A stretch of 64,000 nucleotides of DNA from Micrococcus sp023147585 (GTDB lineage Bacteria; Actinomycetota; Actinomycetes; Actinomycetales; Micrococcaceae). The position numbers and the translations under genes were made by a program. Below the pieces are notes generated by a model. It was not told the origin of the DNA. It saw nothing but the letters and a program-made list of their open reading frames with translations, and did no database searches. Positions 9,202 to 17,178 of this stretch are shown here, in pieces; the stretch's first letter is position 1; every line of letters begins with the position of its first letter. The stretch lies in contig NZ_CP085253.1 in the NCBI RefSeq assembly GCF_044872765.1, positions 1,736,001-1,800,000 of the forward strand. The letters run 5' to 3'.

Positions 9202-10053
9202 TCAGTTCCGGTTCAGCCCGAACCGACGCGTCATCAGCGCGTCCTTGTAGTGCTTCTCCGCGGCGTCGATCTCCGCCTGCGGGGTGTTGGAGCCGAACAC
9301 GCGGAGCAGGCTGAAGGTGTAGCGGCTCGGCTGGGCGGGGTCGAGGGCGAGGGCGTCGCGCAGGGCCGCGTTCCCGCCGTGCCCATCCCGGGCGTAGGCC
9401 TCCCACCGACCAAGCACGCCACGCTCGCCGTCAGCCTTGCCCACATAGCACTGGCCCTCGGTCTCATCGGCGATCAGGTAGATCCCGCGTACAGCCTGCA
9501 GGGCGGTGCGCCAGCCGGCATAGCGGGTCTCGGCGACCATCGACTGCAAGCCCCCTTAGCTGAGCAGCACGTGGTCGAACCCGGGGAACGCCTCCGTGGT
9601 GGGATCGGCGATCTCCAAGACGGGGAACCGTGCCGCGGACGAACCCCGCATTACCCAGTTTCTGACGCCTCCGGACCACCCCACCACAAGGCGCTCCTCA
9701 AGGGCGGCCAGCAGCGGCGCCGGCACGACGTTGTAGTACCGGTGCCGCTGCGTGCGCTCGGCCACGGATTCCCCACGGTTCTCGTACACGGCGGTGAGGC
9801 GAGAGCGAAGCGCGCCCTCGGCCATGAAGACCAGCCAGAAGCGGGCAGGCTCCTTCGGGAACTTCCCGCTATGGAGCTGCTCGCGCGTGTAGGCGAGCAC
9901 GCGCTCGGGCGTGGCCGCGGCCCGCGAGGGAAGCCCATCCGCCTTGTATGTGTGACGGATGGCAAGAACCTCGTGCGGGTCCAGGCCAGCGGCGTCGAGC
10001 ACCGCCCCAAGAGTCAGGACGAACGGCTCGGGAACCGGATCAGAGTGCGGCAT
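9202..10053 (-). pseudogene. GIY-YIG nuclease-like gene split by a TAA stop
   Basis: One frame of 284 codons contains an N-terminal unknown domain of 165 residues (ending PGFDHVLLS) and a C-terminal GIY-YIG-type domain (RGIYLIADETEGQCYVGKAD). The two halves are separated by a single in-frame TAA at 9556-9558. A TAC (Tyr) there would restore one full-length protein, so a point mutation is the simplest account. GIY-YIG domains are endonucleases; this architecture is found in uncharacterised bacterial proteins. The C-terminal part could only be made by re-initiation at a TTG or ATG just after the stop. Probably inactive. Confidence 0.7.
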
Positions 10054-10149
10054 AGGACCTCATTCTGCTCATGGGACGGATCCACATCGACAGATTGACA
10101 CTTCAGACTCACAGTCGACCACCAAGGGGGGCTCTCAAGAGCGGCAGTG

Positions 10150-11724
10150 TCAGTCTCCCGCCCCTCTGGCCGCCACCAGTCGGTACCGGGTGTCCTTGTG
10201 GCCCTGCCCGCCGGCCATCTCCACGAGCCCCTCGACCAGGGGGCGTCGCAGGGCGTAGCGGATCTGCCGCGCGGTCAGCATGGTGGCCTCCTCCAGGTCG
10301 CGGATGCCCACCGCCTCCCCCGCGGCCAGGGCACCGAGGACGCGCCCCTCGTGGCGAGTCGGCACGGAACTGGACGGCACGGCCGACGACGGTGTCCCAG
10401 CCTTCGCCCCGGGCGTCACCTCCGCGGGAGACGTCCTCGCGACCTCTACGGCAGGCTCCCGCCGATGCGGCAGGACCCCCTCGGGCCGCGGCCGCCAGAG
10501 CAGAGCCTTGAACTGGACGCCCGTGTCGATGAGCTGAGGCCGGTCCAGCCCCCACTGCCGAGCGGACCGGAACACCTCGTGGATGCCGCCGCCCTCGCCC
10601 TCGATGACGGAGGCGCCGTCCGGCGTCGTGAGCTTCTTGGCGATCTGGTACAGCCGCTGATTGACGGCGGCCTGGGCGTGTTCGTCACTTTCGAGCTGGG
10701 TGAGTGACACTCCGCGGAGGCCGCCCGGGCTCTGGATGAACAGGGCCCGGTCCGTGAGCCGCACCTGGATGGCCTTGCCCGCGCCGAGGGTGTCGGGGCC
10801 GAGGTCGCGGTGCACGAGGGCGTTGCCGAGGAGTTCACGGACGGCGGCGAGCGGGAGCTCGGGGCGGCGCTCGAGCTGACCGTCGGGGCGGTACACGTGC
10901 TCGGTCCCGAGGTTCTGGCGCACCCAGGCCATCACCTCGTCGAGCAGCACGGGGACGGGGCCGGTGAAGTCCGTGAGGTTGCGGCTGCGCGCCTGCCCCT
11001 CTCCCCCGCGCACCTGGACGGCGGCGGTGACGGTGAGCCCCGGATAGCGGCCCTGCGGGTAGTCGCCGAGGGCGTAGAGGCCGGCCAGGGTGGGCTCCCC
11101 GGCGGCGGTGAGGACGTTGGTCTGGCGGAGGATCTCCTGGTGCGTGCGGTCACGGAGGCGGCGGTCCCGCTCGCGCACGGCCGCCACGTAGTCGGTCACG
11201 AGCTCGGGGACCAGGTCCTCCTCGCTCATCCCGGTGACGGGCTTGACGTCGTAGTCCACGCGCTCGTCGGCGTGGAGCTTGGCGACCTCCAGCATGCGCA
11301 GCTCGTGCGCGTGCATCACGTAGTCGCCGTCGGACTGGCGGAGATAGGCCTGCCCTCGCACCGTGGCGGGCCGGTCCGTGAGGCGCAGGGGCACCACGTG
11401 GGCGACGAGCACGTCCTTCCCGTCCAGGCGGAAGACCTGGGGCAGGAGGGTCGGACTGGGCGTGACGGCCTCGCGCGCCTGGGCCACGAGCCCCGCCTCC
11501 AGCACGGCGACGTCGGGCACGCCCACCACGCGGAACTCGCCGTGCGCCTCGTCGACGCCGCAGACGACGGTTCCACCGGCGGGCATGTTGGCGAAGGCGC
11601 AGAGCGTCTCCGGCATGGAAGGGACGCCGCCCGTCGCCCGCTTGACCTCGACCGAGGTGGTGTCGCCACGGCGCGCGCGGAGGGCTTCGAGGGTGGCCGT
11701 CAGATCATCAGAGGACCAGTTCAC
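10150..11724 (-). CDS. AlbA/Schlafen-type ATP-binding regulator
   Basis: A 524-residue protein of the AlbA_2 plus HATPase_c_4 class. Residues about 22-58 (SVEVKRA, then LCAFANMPAGGTVVCGVDEA) form the Schlafen/AlbA_2 domain. VRELLGNALVHRDL at 295-308 is the conserved N-box of the GHKL-like ATPase part. The last 80 residues form a winged helix (IRDLEEATMLTARQIRYALR). Such proteins are called transcriptional regulators or putative DNA-binding ATPases and are common in accessory regions; their job is mostly unknown. The ATG at 11724 is preceded by short inverted repeats that could be an operator. Confidence 0.8.
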   Translation of the reverse strand: MNWSSDDLTATLEALRARRGDTTSVEVKRATGGVPSMPETLCAFANMPAGGTVVCGVDEAHGEFRVVGVPDVAVLEAGLVAQAREAVTPSPTLLPQVFRLDGKDVLVAHVVPLRLTDRPATVRGQAYLRQSDGDYVMHAHELRMLEVAKLHADERVDYDVKPVTGMSEEDLVPELVTDYVAAVRERDRRLRDRTHQEILRQTNVLTAAGEPTLAGLYALGDYPQGRYPGLTVTAAVQVRGGEGQARSRNLTDFTGPVPVLLDEVMAWVRQNLGTEHVYRPDGQLERRPELPLAAVRELLGNALVHRDLGPDTLGAGKAIQVRLTDRALFIQSPGGLRGVSLTQLESDEHAQAAVNQRLYQIAKKLTTPDGASVIEGEGGGIHEVFRSARQWGLDRPQLIDTGVQFKALLWRPRPEGVLPHRREPAVEVARTSPAEVTPGAKAGTPSSAVPSSSVPTRHEGRVLGALAAGEAVGIRDLEEATMLTARQIRYALRRPLVEGLVEMAGGQGHKDTRYRLVAARGAGD

Positions 11725-11759
11725 AGTGACAACTGTAAGTCATGGTGTCAGTGTCATGA
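11723..11759. promoter_or_regulatory. Palindromes at the AlbA-ATPase promoter
   Basis: Just upstream of the start codon, ACAGT and ACTGT flank GACA, and GTCATG and CATGAC flank GTGTCAGTGT. The minus strand also carries TACAGT, a possible -10 element, inside the first palindrome. The arrangement suggests autoregulation by the winged-helix protein, but this is inference. Confidence 0.35.
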
Positions 11760-11775
11760 CGGGCGCTTCCCGTGA

Positions 11776-12117
11776 CGACCGTTCAACCCGGACCCCGGCG
11801 ACGTCGAAAACCTGGACGAGGTGCGCCTCCGCGGCGGCATGAACGTGTGCCCGCAGGAGATCGAGGAGGTCCTCTACGAGCACCTGGCGGCGGCGGAGGC
11901 CGCCGTGGTGGGCGTGCCGCACCCGGAGCTCGGCGAGGAGGTGGCCGCCTACGTGACGCTGGCGCCCGGCGCGACCGCGACCGAAGAGGAGCTCGTCGCG
12001 CACGTGAAGTCCCAAGTAGCGCCGTACAAGTACCCGCGCAGCGTGGTGGCGATGGACGGCCTGCCGAAGACGGCGACCGGGAAGATCCTCAAGCGGGAGC
12101 TGGCCACGGCGCAGTGA
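11776..12117 (+). pseudogene. Fatty acyl-CoA ligase C-terminal remnant
   Basis: The frame encodes RLRGGMNVCPQEIEEVLYEH, GVPHPELGEEVAAYV and ends LPKTATGKILKREL, the C-terminal subdomain of the AMP-forming acyl-CoA synthetase family including its catalytic lysine in GKILK. The frame is closed upstream by TGA at 11773 and the large N-terminal adenylation domain is absent. It is a truncated remnant that cannot be catalytic alone. Confidence 0.75.
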
Positions 12118-12168
12118 GGCGGGGCCGGCCCCGGGCAGGGCCCGGGCTCTTGGTCCACAGGACCGCAG

Positions 12169-12213
12169 GTTTCCGTCAGAACCTGGGCCGTCGGCTCAGG
12201 TTCTTACCGAAAC
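12169..12213. promoter_or_regulatory. Nested inverted repeat upstream of DUF262 gene
   Basis: AGAACCTG (12178-12185) and CAGGTTCT (12197-12204) are perfect inverted arms with an 11-bp centre. They are nested inside GTTTC and GAAAC arms at equal distance. The element sits about 190 bp before the DUF262 start, in a 283-bp stretch without a gene. It may be an operator, or a terminator for the former ligase. Confidence 0.4.
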
Positions 12214-12401
12214 GCGCGGTCCGCGCGCGGCGACGGCGCGATCGGCGACGCCACGGGGAGCGCCGACAGCGCTGGGGTCGCTGACGGCTTTCAGTAGGCT
12301 CAGACTCACCACGTGGGCGCCATGGTGGATGAACCCGGCTCCCGGAGGGCGCGTCCCACGCGATACGCCCGTGGTCCGAGACCTCGACGGAATGGAATCC
12401 C

Positions 12402-14312
12402 GTGTCGACCTTCCAGACCCCCCAGTACACGATCGTCGAACTGCTGAACAAGGCTCAGTGCGGCGAGCTTCAGCTTCCCGACTTCCAGCGGCCTTATCGG
12501 TGGGACGACGAGCGCATCCGGTCCCTGCTGGTCACGATCCTCCGCGGGCACCCCATGGGCGTCATCATGACCCTCAAGACCGGAGGTCATAATGTCCGCT
12601 TCAAGCCGCGCCCCATCACCGGTATCGGCCACGAGGGCCTGAAGGAGCCCGAACTCCTTCTTCTGGACGGTCAGCAGCGCACCACATCGATGGTGCAGGC
12701 CCTCACGGGGGATGGCGTGGTGGACACGGAAGACGCGCGCCATCACAAGCTGAGGCGCCGATACTTCGTGGACGTGGTCAAGGCACTGGGCGATGTCCGG
12801 GAACAGGAGGACGCCGTCGTGTCTCTGCCGGACTCGGGCATCGTCACGGGGAACATCGGCCGAGACGTCGTGCTGGATGTGACGACGGAGGAGAAGCAGC
12901 ACGCGGCGGGACTCATGCCTGCCACGGTCCTCTTCGACAGTGCACGCTGCTTCGCGTGGATGATGGGCTACCAGCAGGGCGCCCCGGAGCGGATGGCCGT
13001 CACCCAGCAGTTCCTCTCGACCGTGGCCCAGTCCGTGCAGACGTACAAGGTGCCCGCCATCGAACTCGACAAGGACATCTCCAAGGACGCTGTCGCCACC
13101 GTCTTCGAGAAGGTGAACACGGGCGGTCTGCGCCTCGACGTCTTCGAGCTCCTCACGGCCACTTTCGCGGGCGACGGCGCCTACTTCAAGGAGACGGGCG
13201 AGGACTTCCGTCTGGCTGAGGACTGGGCGCGCACCGAGGAGGTGCTCCACAAGCACCCGGTGCTCAAAGAAATGAGGAGCACAGACTTCCTCATGGCTGT
13301 CTCCGTGCTGATCACCCTGTCCAAGCGCCGCACAGCCCTGGCCGCCGGCAAGACGGGCAAGCAGGTGCCCCAGACCAGCGCCCGCCGTGAAGACATCCTC
13401 AGCATGAGTCTGGACGACTACCGGACCTGGGCTCCTCAGCTGCGGGATGCCTTGCCTAGGGTGGCCAGGCATCTCCGCGATCTCCACATCCACGAGAGTC
13501 GGGGCATCCCGTACAGCTCGCAGGTCGTTTCGTTGATGATCGTCACCACCCTGCTGGGCGAGCGAGCTGAAGAGCACGCGGTGCGCGCGCGCTTGAACCA
13601 ATGGTTCTGGTGCGGAGTTCTGGGCGAGCTCTACGGGTCTACGATCACGACCCAGCTGGCCAAGGACGCGGAGCAGTTGCCCGATTGGTCTCTGGCCAAG
13701 AGCTCTACCACTCCGGAGGCCATCATCCGCGCCAGCTTCGCGGAGTCACGTCTCGGTTCTCTGCGCTCACGGCAGTCCGCCGCCTACAAGGGCGTCTACG
13801 CGCTGATCATGGCGCAGCAGACCCCCGTGAAGGACTGGATGTTGGATCAGAAGCTTGACTTCCAGTCGTATGACGAGCTGCAGGTCGACATCCATCATGT
13901 CTTCCCCAAGAAGTGGTGCGAGGACAACGCGATCGAGTATTGGCGACGCGAGAGCATCATCAACAAGACTCCTCTGGCGAAGAAGACAAACATCCGCCTG
14001 CGGGGCGACTCACCCGCCGTCTACATCGACCGCCTGGATGCGAAGGGCCTCAGTGCGGAACAGGTGGACGCGCAGATTGCGACCCATGCGATTGACCCGG
14101 CGTTTCTCCGGGCAGGGGACTTCGACGGCTACTTCCAGGATCGTCGCCGTCGACTCGTGGACCTCATTGAGAGCGCCATGGGCAAGTCCGTCGTTCGCGA
14201 CTGGAACGTTGATTCCGAATCAACGGATGCACCCGCGAACTTCAATGAGCCAGCGGCATCGACGGGCGGTGTCTCCATTGGGGGCGAGCCGACACCGGAC
14301 AGGACCCTCTGA
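12402..14312 (+). CDS. DUF262 GmrSD-like restriction protein
   Basis: A 636-residue protein with an N-terminal DUF262 domain: FQRPYRW at residues 28-34 and the ParB/sulfiredoxin-fold nucleotide motif DGQQRTTS at 89-96. Near the C-terminus DIHHVFPKKWC (from residue 496), followed by an Asn-rich stretch (INKTPLAKKTN), resembles the DUF1524 His-Asn nuclease motif. GmrSD-type proteins with both parts act as nucleotide-driven type IV restriction enzymes against modified phage DNA; that role is inferred from the family. The start is taken as GTG at 12402; no strong ribosome site is seen. It stands alone, with remnants on both sides. Confidence 0.75.
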   Translation: MSTFQTPQYTIVELLNKAQCGELQLPDFQRPYRWDDERIRSLLVTILRGHPMGVIMTLKTGGHNVRFKPRPITGIGHEGLKEPELLLLDGQQRTTSMVQALTGDGVVDTEDARHHKLRRRYFVDVVKALGDVREQEDAVVSLPDSGIVTGNIGRDVVLDVTTEEKQHAAGLMPATVLFDSARCFAWMMGYQQGAPERMAVTQQFLSTVAQSVQTYKVPAIELDKDISKDAVATVFEKVNTGGLRLDVFELLTATFAGDGAYFKETGEDFRLAEDWARTEEVLHKHPVLKEMRSTDFLMAVSVLITLSKRRTALAAGKTGKQVPQTSARREDILSMSLDDYRTWAPQLRDALPRVARHLRDLHIHESRGIPYSSQVVSLMIVTTLLGERAEEHAVRARLNQWFWCGVLGELYGSTITTQLAKDAEQLPDWSLAKSSTTPEAIIRASFAESRLGSLRSRQSAAYKGVYALIMAQQTPVKDWMLDQKLDFQSYDELQVDIHHVFPKKWCEDNAIEYWRRESIINKTPLAKKTNIRLRGDSPAVYIDRLDAKGLSAEQVDAQIATHAIDPAFLRAGDFDGYFQDRRRRLVDLIESAMGKSVVRDWNVDSESTDAPANFNEPAASTGGVSIGGEPTPDRTL

Positions 14313-14367
14313 TCCTATCGGAGGCGAACTGGCCCACCGCTCTCGGACCGGCTCATGAGGAGACGGC

Positions 14368-14590
14368 TCAGCTCTGCGCGCGGTACTCGGAGGCGAGCAT
14401 CGCGTAGGTGACGCCGTCGATCCACCCGCGGGTGAGATGCAGCGGCTCCTCCTTGAGCGTGCCCTCGTGGCGCAGCCCCACCTTGGCCATGACGCGCAGG
14501 CTGGGCGCCTTGTCCGCGAAGGCCTCCGCCTCCACGCGGCGCACGCCCAGGCCGGTGAAGGCGAGGTCCAGCAGGGCGCGGGCCTGCGCG
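14368..14590 (-). pseudogene. GNAT acetyltransferase C-terminal remnant, second copy
   Basis: The reading LLDLAFTGLGVRRVEAEAF, KVGLRHEGTLKEEPLHLT and a terminal SEYRAQS before TGA at 14368 closely parallels the remnant at 1331-1615, in the same orientation. It is joined at about 14585-14595 to an alcohol dehydrogenase fragment, so the N-terminal GNAT half has been replaced. Confidence 0.7.
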
Positions 14591-15110
14591 GCCACGGCGG
14601 CGTACCAGCCGGTGCGAGCACGTCCGAGGCGGCGAGGTAGTCGGCCAGGCGGTCCGGGTCGGAGGGCTCGCCGCCGGGAACCTTCACGAGGGAGCCGTCC
14701 GCGAGCTCGATGCGCATGTACTGCGCCTGGCTGCCCGTGTACGAGCCCGCGTTGGCGCAGCGGGACTGGTAGCCGGCCTGGCAGATCTCGCACGTGTTGT
14801 CGGAGAGCATGAAGGAGCCGATCACGAAGTCGCCGAGCTCGAGGGTGGCCACGTCCTCGTCCTTCTCCACGATCGTGCCCACGTACTCGTGGCCCATCTG
14901 CCGGTGGTCCACCTCGTTGTGGCCGCGGTACGGCCACAGGTCCGAGCCGCGCACGCACGCGGCGGCCAGCTTGAGGACCACGTCCGTGGGCTTCACGACG
15001 CGCGGGGTCTCCACGGTCTCCACGACGACGTCGCCCGGCGCCCGCATGACGACGGCCTTCATGGTGGCGGGGATCTCGAGGTCGGTGGGGGTGGGCGTCT
15101 CGGTGCTCAT
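14590..15110 (-). pseudogene. Zinc alcohol dehydrogenase N-terminal remnant
   Basis: Starting at ATG 15110, the frame gives the GroES-like domain of a zinc-dependent alcohol dehydrogenase: MKAVVMRAPGDVVVETVETP, RGSDLWPYRG and MGHEYVGTIVE. The later cysteines (CEICQAGYQSRC) are those of the structural zinc lobe. A frameshift near 14615 moves the following TGWYAAVAAQ, which belongs to the next part of the enzyme, into another frame. Soon after, the sequence switches to a GNAT tail. The nucleotide-binding domain is missing, so it is non-functional. Confidence 0.75.
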
Positions 15111-15251
15111 GGTCGGTCCTCTCGTCTGAGCCGGGGATGTCGCGGAGAAGTCTCCTCCTCCGCCGGGCACGGGGGCGACGGCTGAGGGGCGGCGGCCCCG
15201 CGTGAACGGGGTGGCAGTCCTAGTCACTTCGTTCACCCATGCTCGGAATTC

Positions 15252-15275
15252 GCAACGACCTGGTCAGGTTGTTGC
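15252..15275. other. Small hairpin in a gene-free stretch
   Basis: GCAACGACCT and AGGTTGTTGC form a 10-bp stem with one G-T pair and a GGTC loop. It lies in the 284-bp stretch 15111-15394 between two pseudogenes, where nothing else is recognised. Confidence 0.35.
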
Positions 15276-15394
15276 ATAGAAGCCACGCGGCGCCTGACGG
15301 CACTGAACTGTGCAGAGGGCATCGGGATTTCACTCGCGACTCGCGGTGGCGCAATCACATAGAAGGACCGGCCGCTAGCCGGGTTCTGTGCTTG

Positions 15395-16306
15395 TCACGG
15401 GCACATAGCGCTTGCGTCATTGTCCTCAATGGCCCCTGGCAGCAGATCGGCGAGTGTCTCGAGATGCGCCTCAGCTTCGTCCTGGAGACCCAGGGCGGCG
15501 ATCCGAGTCGCGAGATGTTCCAATAGCTCCTGAGCCCTCGCCGAGGGCGCATCGGCCCATGCCTCAGCCCACTAACCCCCCACCTCGGCTTGGCAGCTGA
15601 CGAAGATGAGCCGTTCGATGTCGTCGGCAGGGATGCCGCGTTCTTCAGCCCGGGCCTGCATGGTGGTCACATAGGTTTCGTACCGCTCCGCGTAGCCCCA
15701 GTTGCCGCCGATTTCCACATTCGCGGCCACGACGTCGACGCTCCTCCGAAACCACATGCGGACGACCGAATCGAGCACGGGCGAGACCTCCTGACCCTTC
15801 ACCGGCTGGGCCTTGGTGAGGAAGTACATGTACTTGGTGCCAAGAGCTGGACCCAAGTGCTTCGGGAATCCTCGGTCGCGCTTCTCACTGTGGCGAGCAT
15901 CCCGCACGCGCTGATATCCCCCAACCCCGCCCTCCGCAAGGGTCACGCGGGTCAGGTCGGCGAGGCCATCGAGGAAGTGGGGCTCGGCAATCATCTGGGC
16001 TACGCGTGAGGGGCCATAGCCCACGCGGCCATAGCGCCCGATCATGGCAACTAAAAAGGCCGTCATCTACGCGGCACGGTCATCGACGGCAGCCTTCCCG
16101 GCCAACTCCGTGACGTTCTCACGCGTCAACGGGTCCCCGTGCAGGACAGCAGGCCACCCACCCAGCAGGTCACCAATAGGTTCGGCATCCCCCAACGCCT
16201 TCTCCCACGAGAACCGTTTCCATATCGTGGGCTCATCCTTGGGCTCGCCGGCTGCAGTCCATCGGTCGATCGCCGTCCGAAGGGAATCAAGGACGGGAGT
16301 CGTCAT
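15395..16306 (-). pseudogene. OGG-fold DNA glycosylase-like gene with two TAG stops
   Basis: One minus-strand frame of about 300 codons runs from ATG 16306 (MTTPVLDSLRTAIDRW) to TGA at 15395, interrupted only by TAG at 16067-16069 and TAG at 15572-15574. The middle part contains RVGYGPSRVAQMI and LGPALGTKYMYFLT, which resemble the uncharacterised bacterial proteins annotated as 8-oxoguanine DNA glycosylase OGG fold. The sequence after the second TAG (WAEAWADAPSARAQELLEHL) still looks coding. Either two nonsense mutations killed the gene, or the TAG codons are somehow read through. The family assignment is from memory of motifs and is moderate. Confidence 0.5.
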
Positions 16307-16359
16307 ATCGGGGAGCATACCGATCCCGGCGCGCCAGGCAAATAAGGCGCAAACCAATC

Positions 16360-16653
16360 TCAGTCTGCAGTGGCTTCATGGAAACGGTACAGCAGTTCTT
16401 TCAGCGACTCGGCCAGCGCCGCCTGGGCCGTCCGGTCTCCCAGCGGGCCGTCCTAGGGGAGGTTGGTGTCCACCAGGACGCCGTCGATGACGACCTCGAG
16501 AAGGCCCCCGCCACCGAGGCGTACTTCGAGGACTCCCCCTGACATCACCCTGCCCCGCGCGCACGCCCAGCCCTCGTGCGCATCCGCCGGAGCAATCGCC
16601 TTCTTTGGCAACGCCTCACGCAATGCCGCGCCGAGTGTTCGGCACGCCCACAC
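16360..16653 (-). pseudogene. Unknown short frame with an in-frame TAG
   Basis: The minus frame reads LGAALREALPKKAIAPADAH, VMSGGVLEVRLGGGGLLEVV and VDTNLP, then TAG at 16453-16455, then 30 more codons ending LLYRFHEATAD and TGA at 16360. The family is not recognised. It shares its frame with the GIY-YIG fragment upstream, from which it is separated by another TAG at 16672-16674. Confidence 0.35.
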
Positions 16654-16671
16654 CTCGTGGGCGGCCCGGCG

Positions 16672-17178
16672 CTACGCTCTGGACTGTCGCCATGCCCGAG
16701 GACCTCGGATCACCGTGGGCCCACTAGAGTCGCCGCCCTCGCCGCTTTCAGGCGGGGCCGCGGACCGGCGTGTCAGGTTCAGCGGCGGGTTCAGGTCTGC
16801 GATCACCCCGCGCTCAACCGCGGCCAGCGTCACCCTGTCCGACGGAGGCGTCCAGACATGCACCGCGAGGTGCTCGGTCATCCACCCGGTCAGTTCGACC
16901 TCCGACTCCCCCGTCAACGCGAACGTGGCCAGCGCCGCCGAGTTCACCGGCACCGTCGCCCGCGGCACAGGTAGCAGGCGCAGCTCATCCCGCAGCGGCG
17001 CGGCGAACGTCCTCCGCACGGCCGACCGGCCCGTCTTCCCGATCCCGAAGTGCTGCCGTACGTCCCGCCGCGCCAAGCTCTTCTCCGTCTGGCTGATGTA
17101 AAGGAGGCCTCCGTGACTTCCCGAGGAATGCGGTTCACCGCCTATTTGATGGCCCGCAGAGGCCGCCCTGAAGACCAT
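16672..17178 (-). pseudogene. GIY-YIG nuclease-like fragment
   Basis: LARRDVRQHFGIGKTGRSAV, then LRDELRLLPVPRA and VIADLNPPLNLTRR match the C-terminal two thirds of a family of actinobacterial GIY-YIG-type proteins. The N-terminal GIY-YIG catalytic strand is not visible. The ATG at 17178 overlaps the stop codon of the SIR2-STAND gene, but the first 25 residues look like non-coding sequence. The frame ends with TAG at 16672. It is probably a gene cut at its 5-prime end when the SIR2-STAND gene arrived. Confidence 0.55.

Noticed and set aside
15395..17178. Reassignment of TAG in the whole organism
   Set aside because: The four TAG codons occur only in genes that look truncated and the region is visibly decaying; intact core genes here give no support for recoding.
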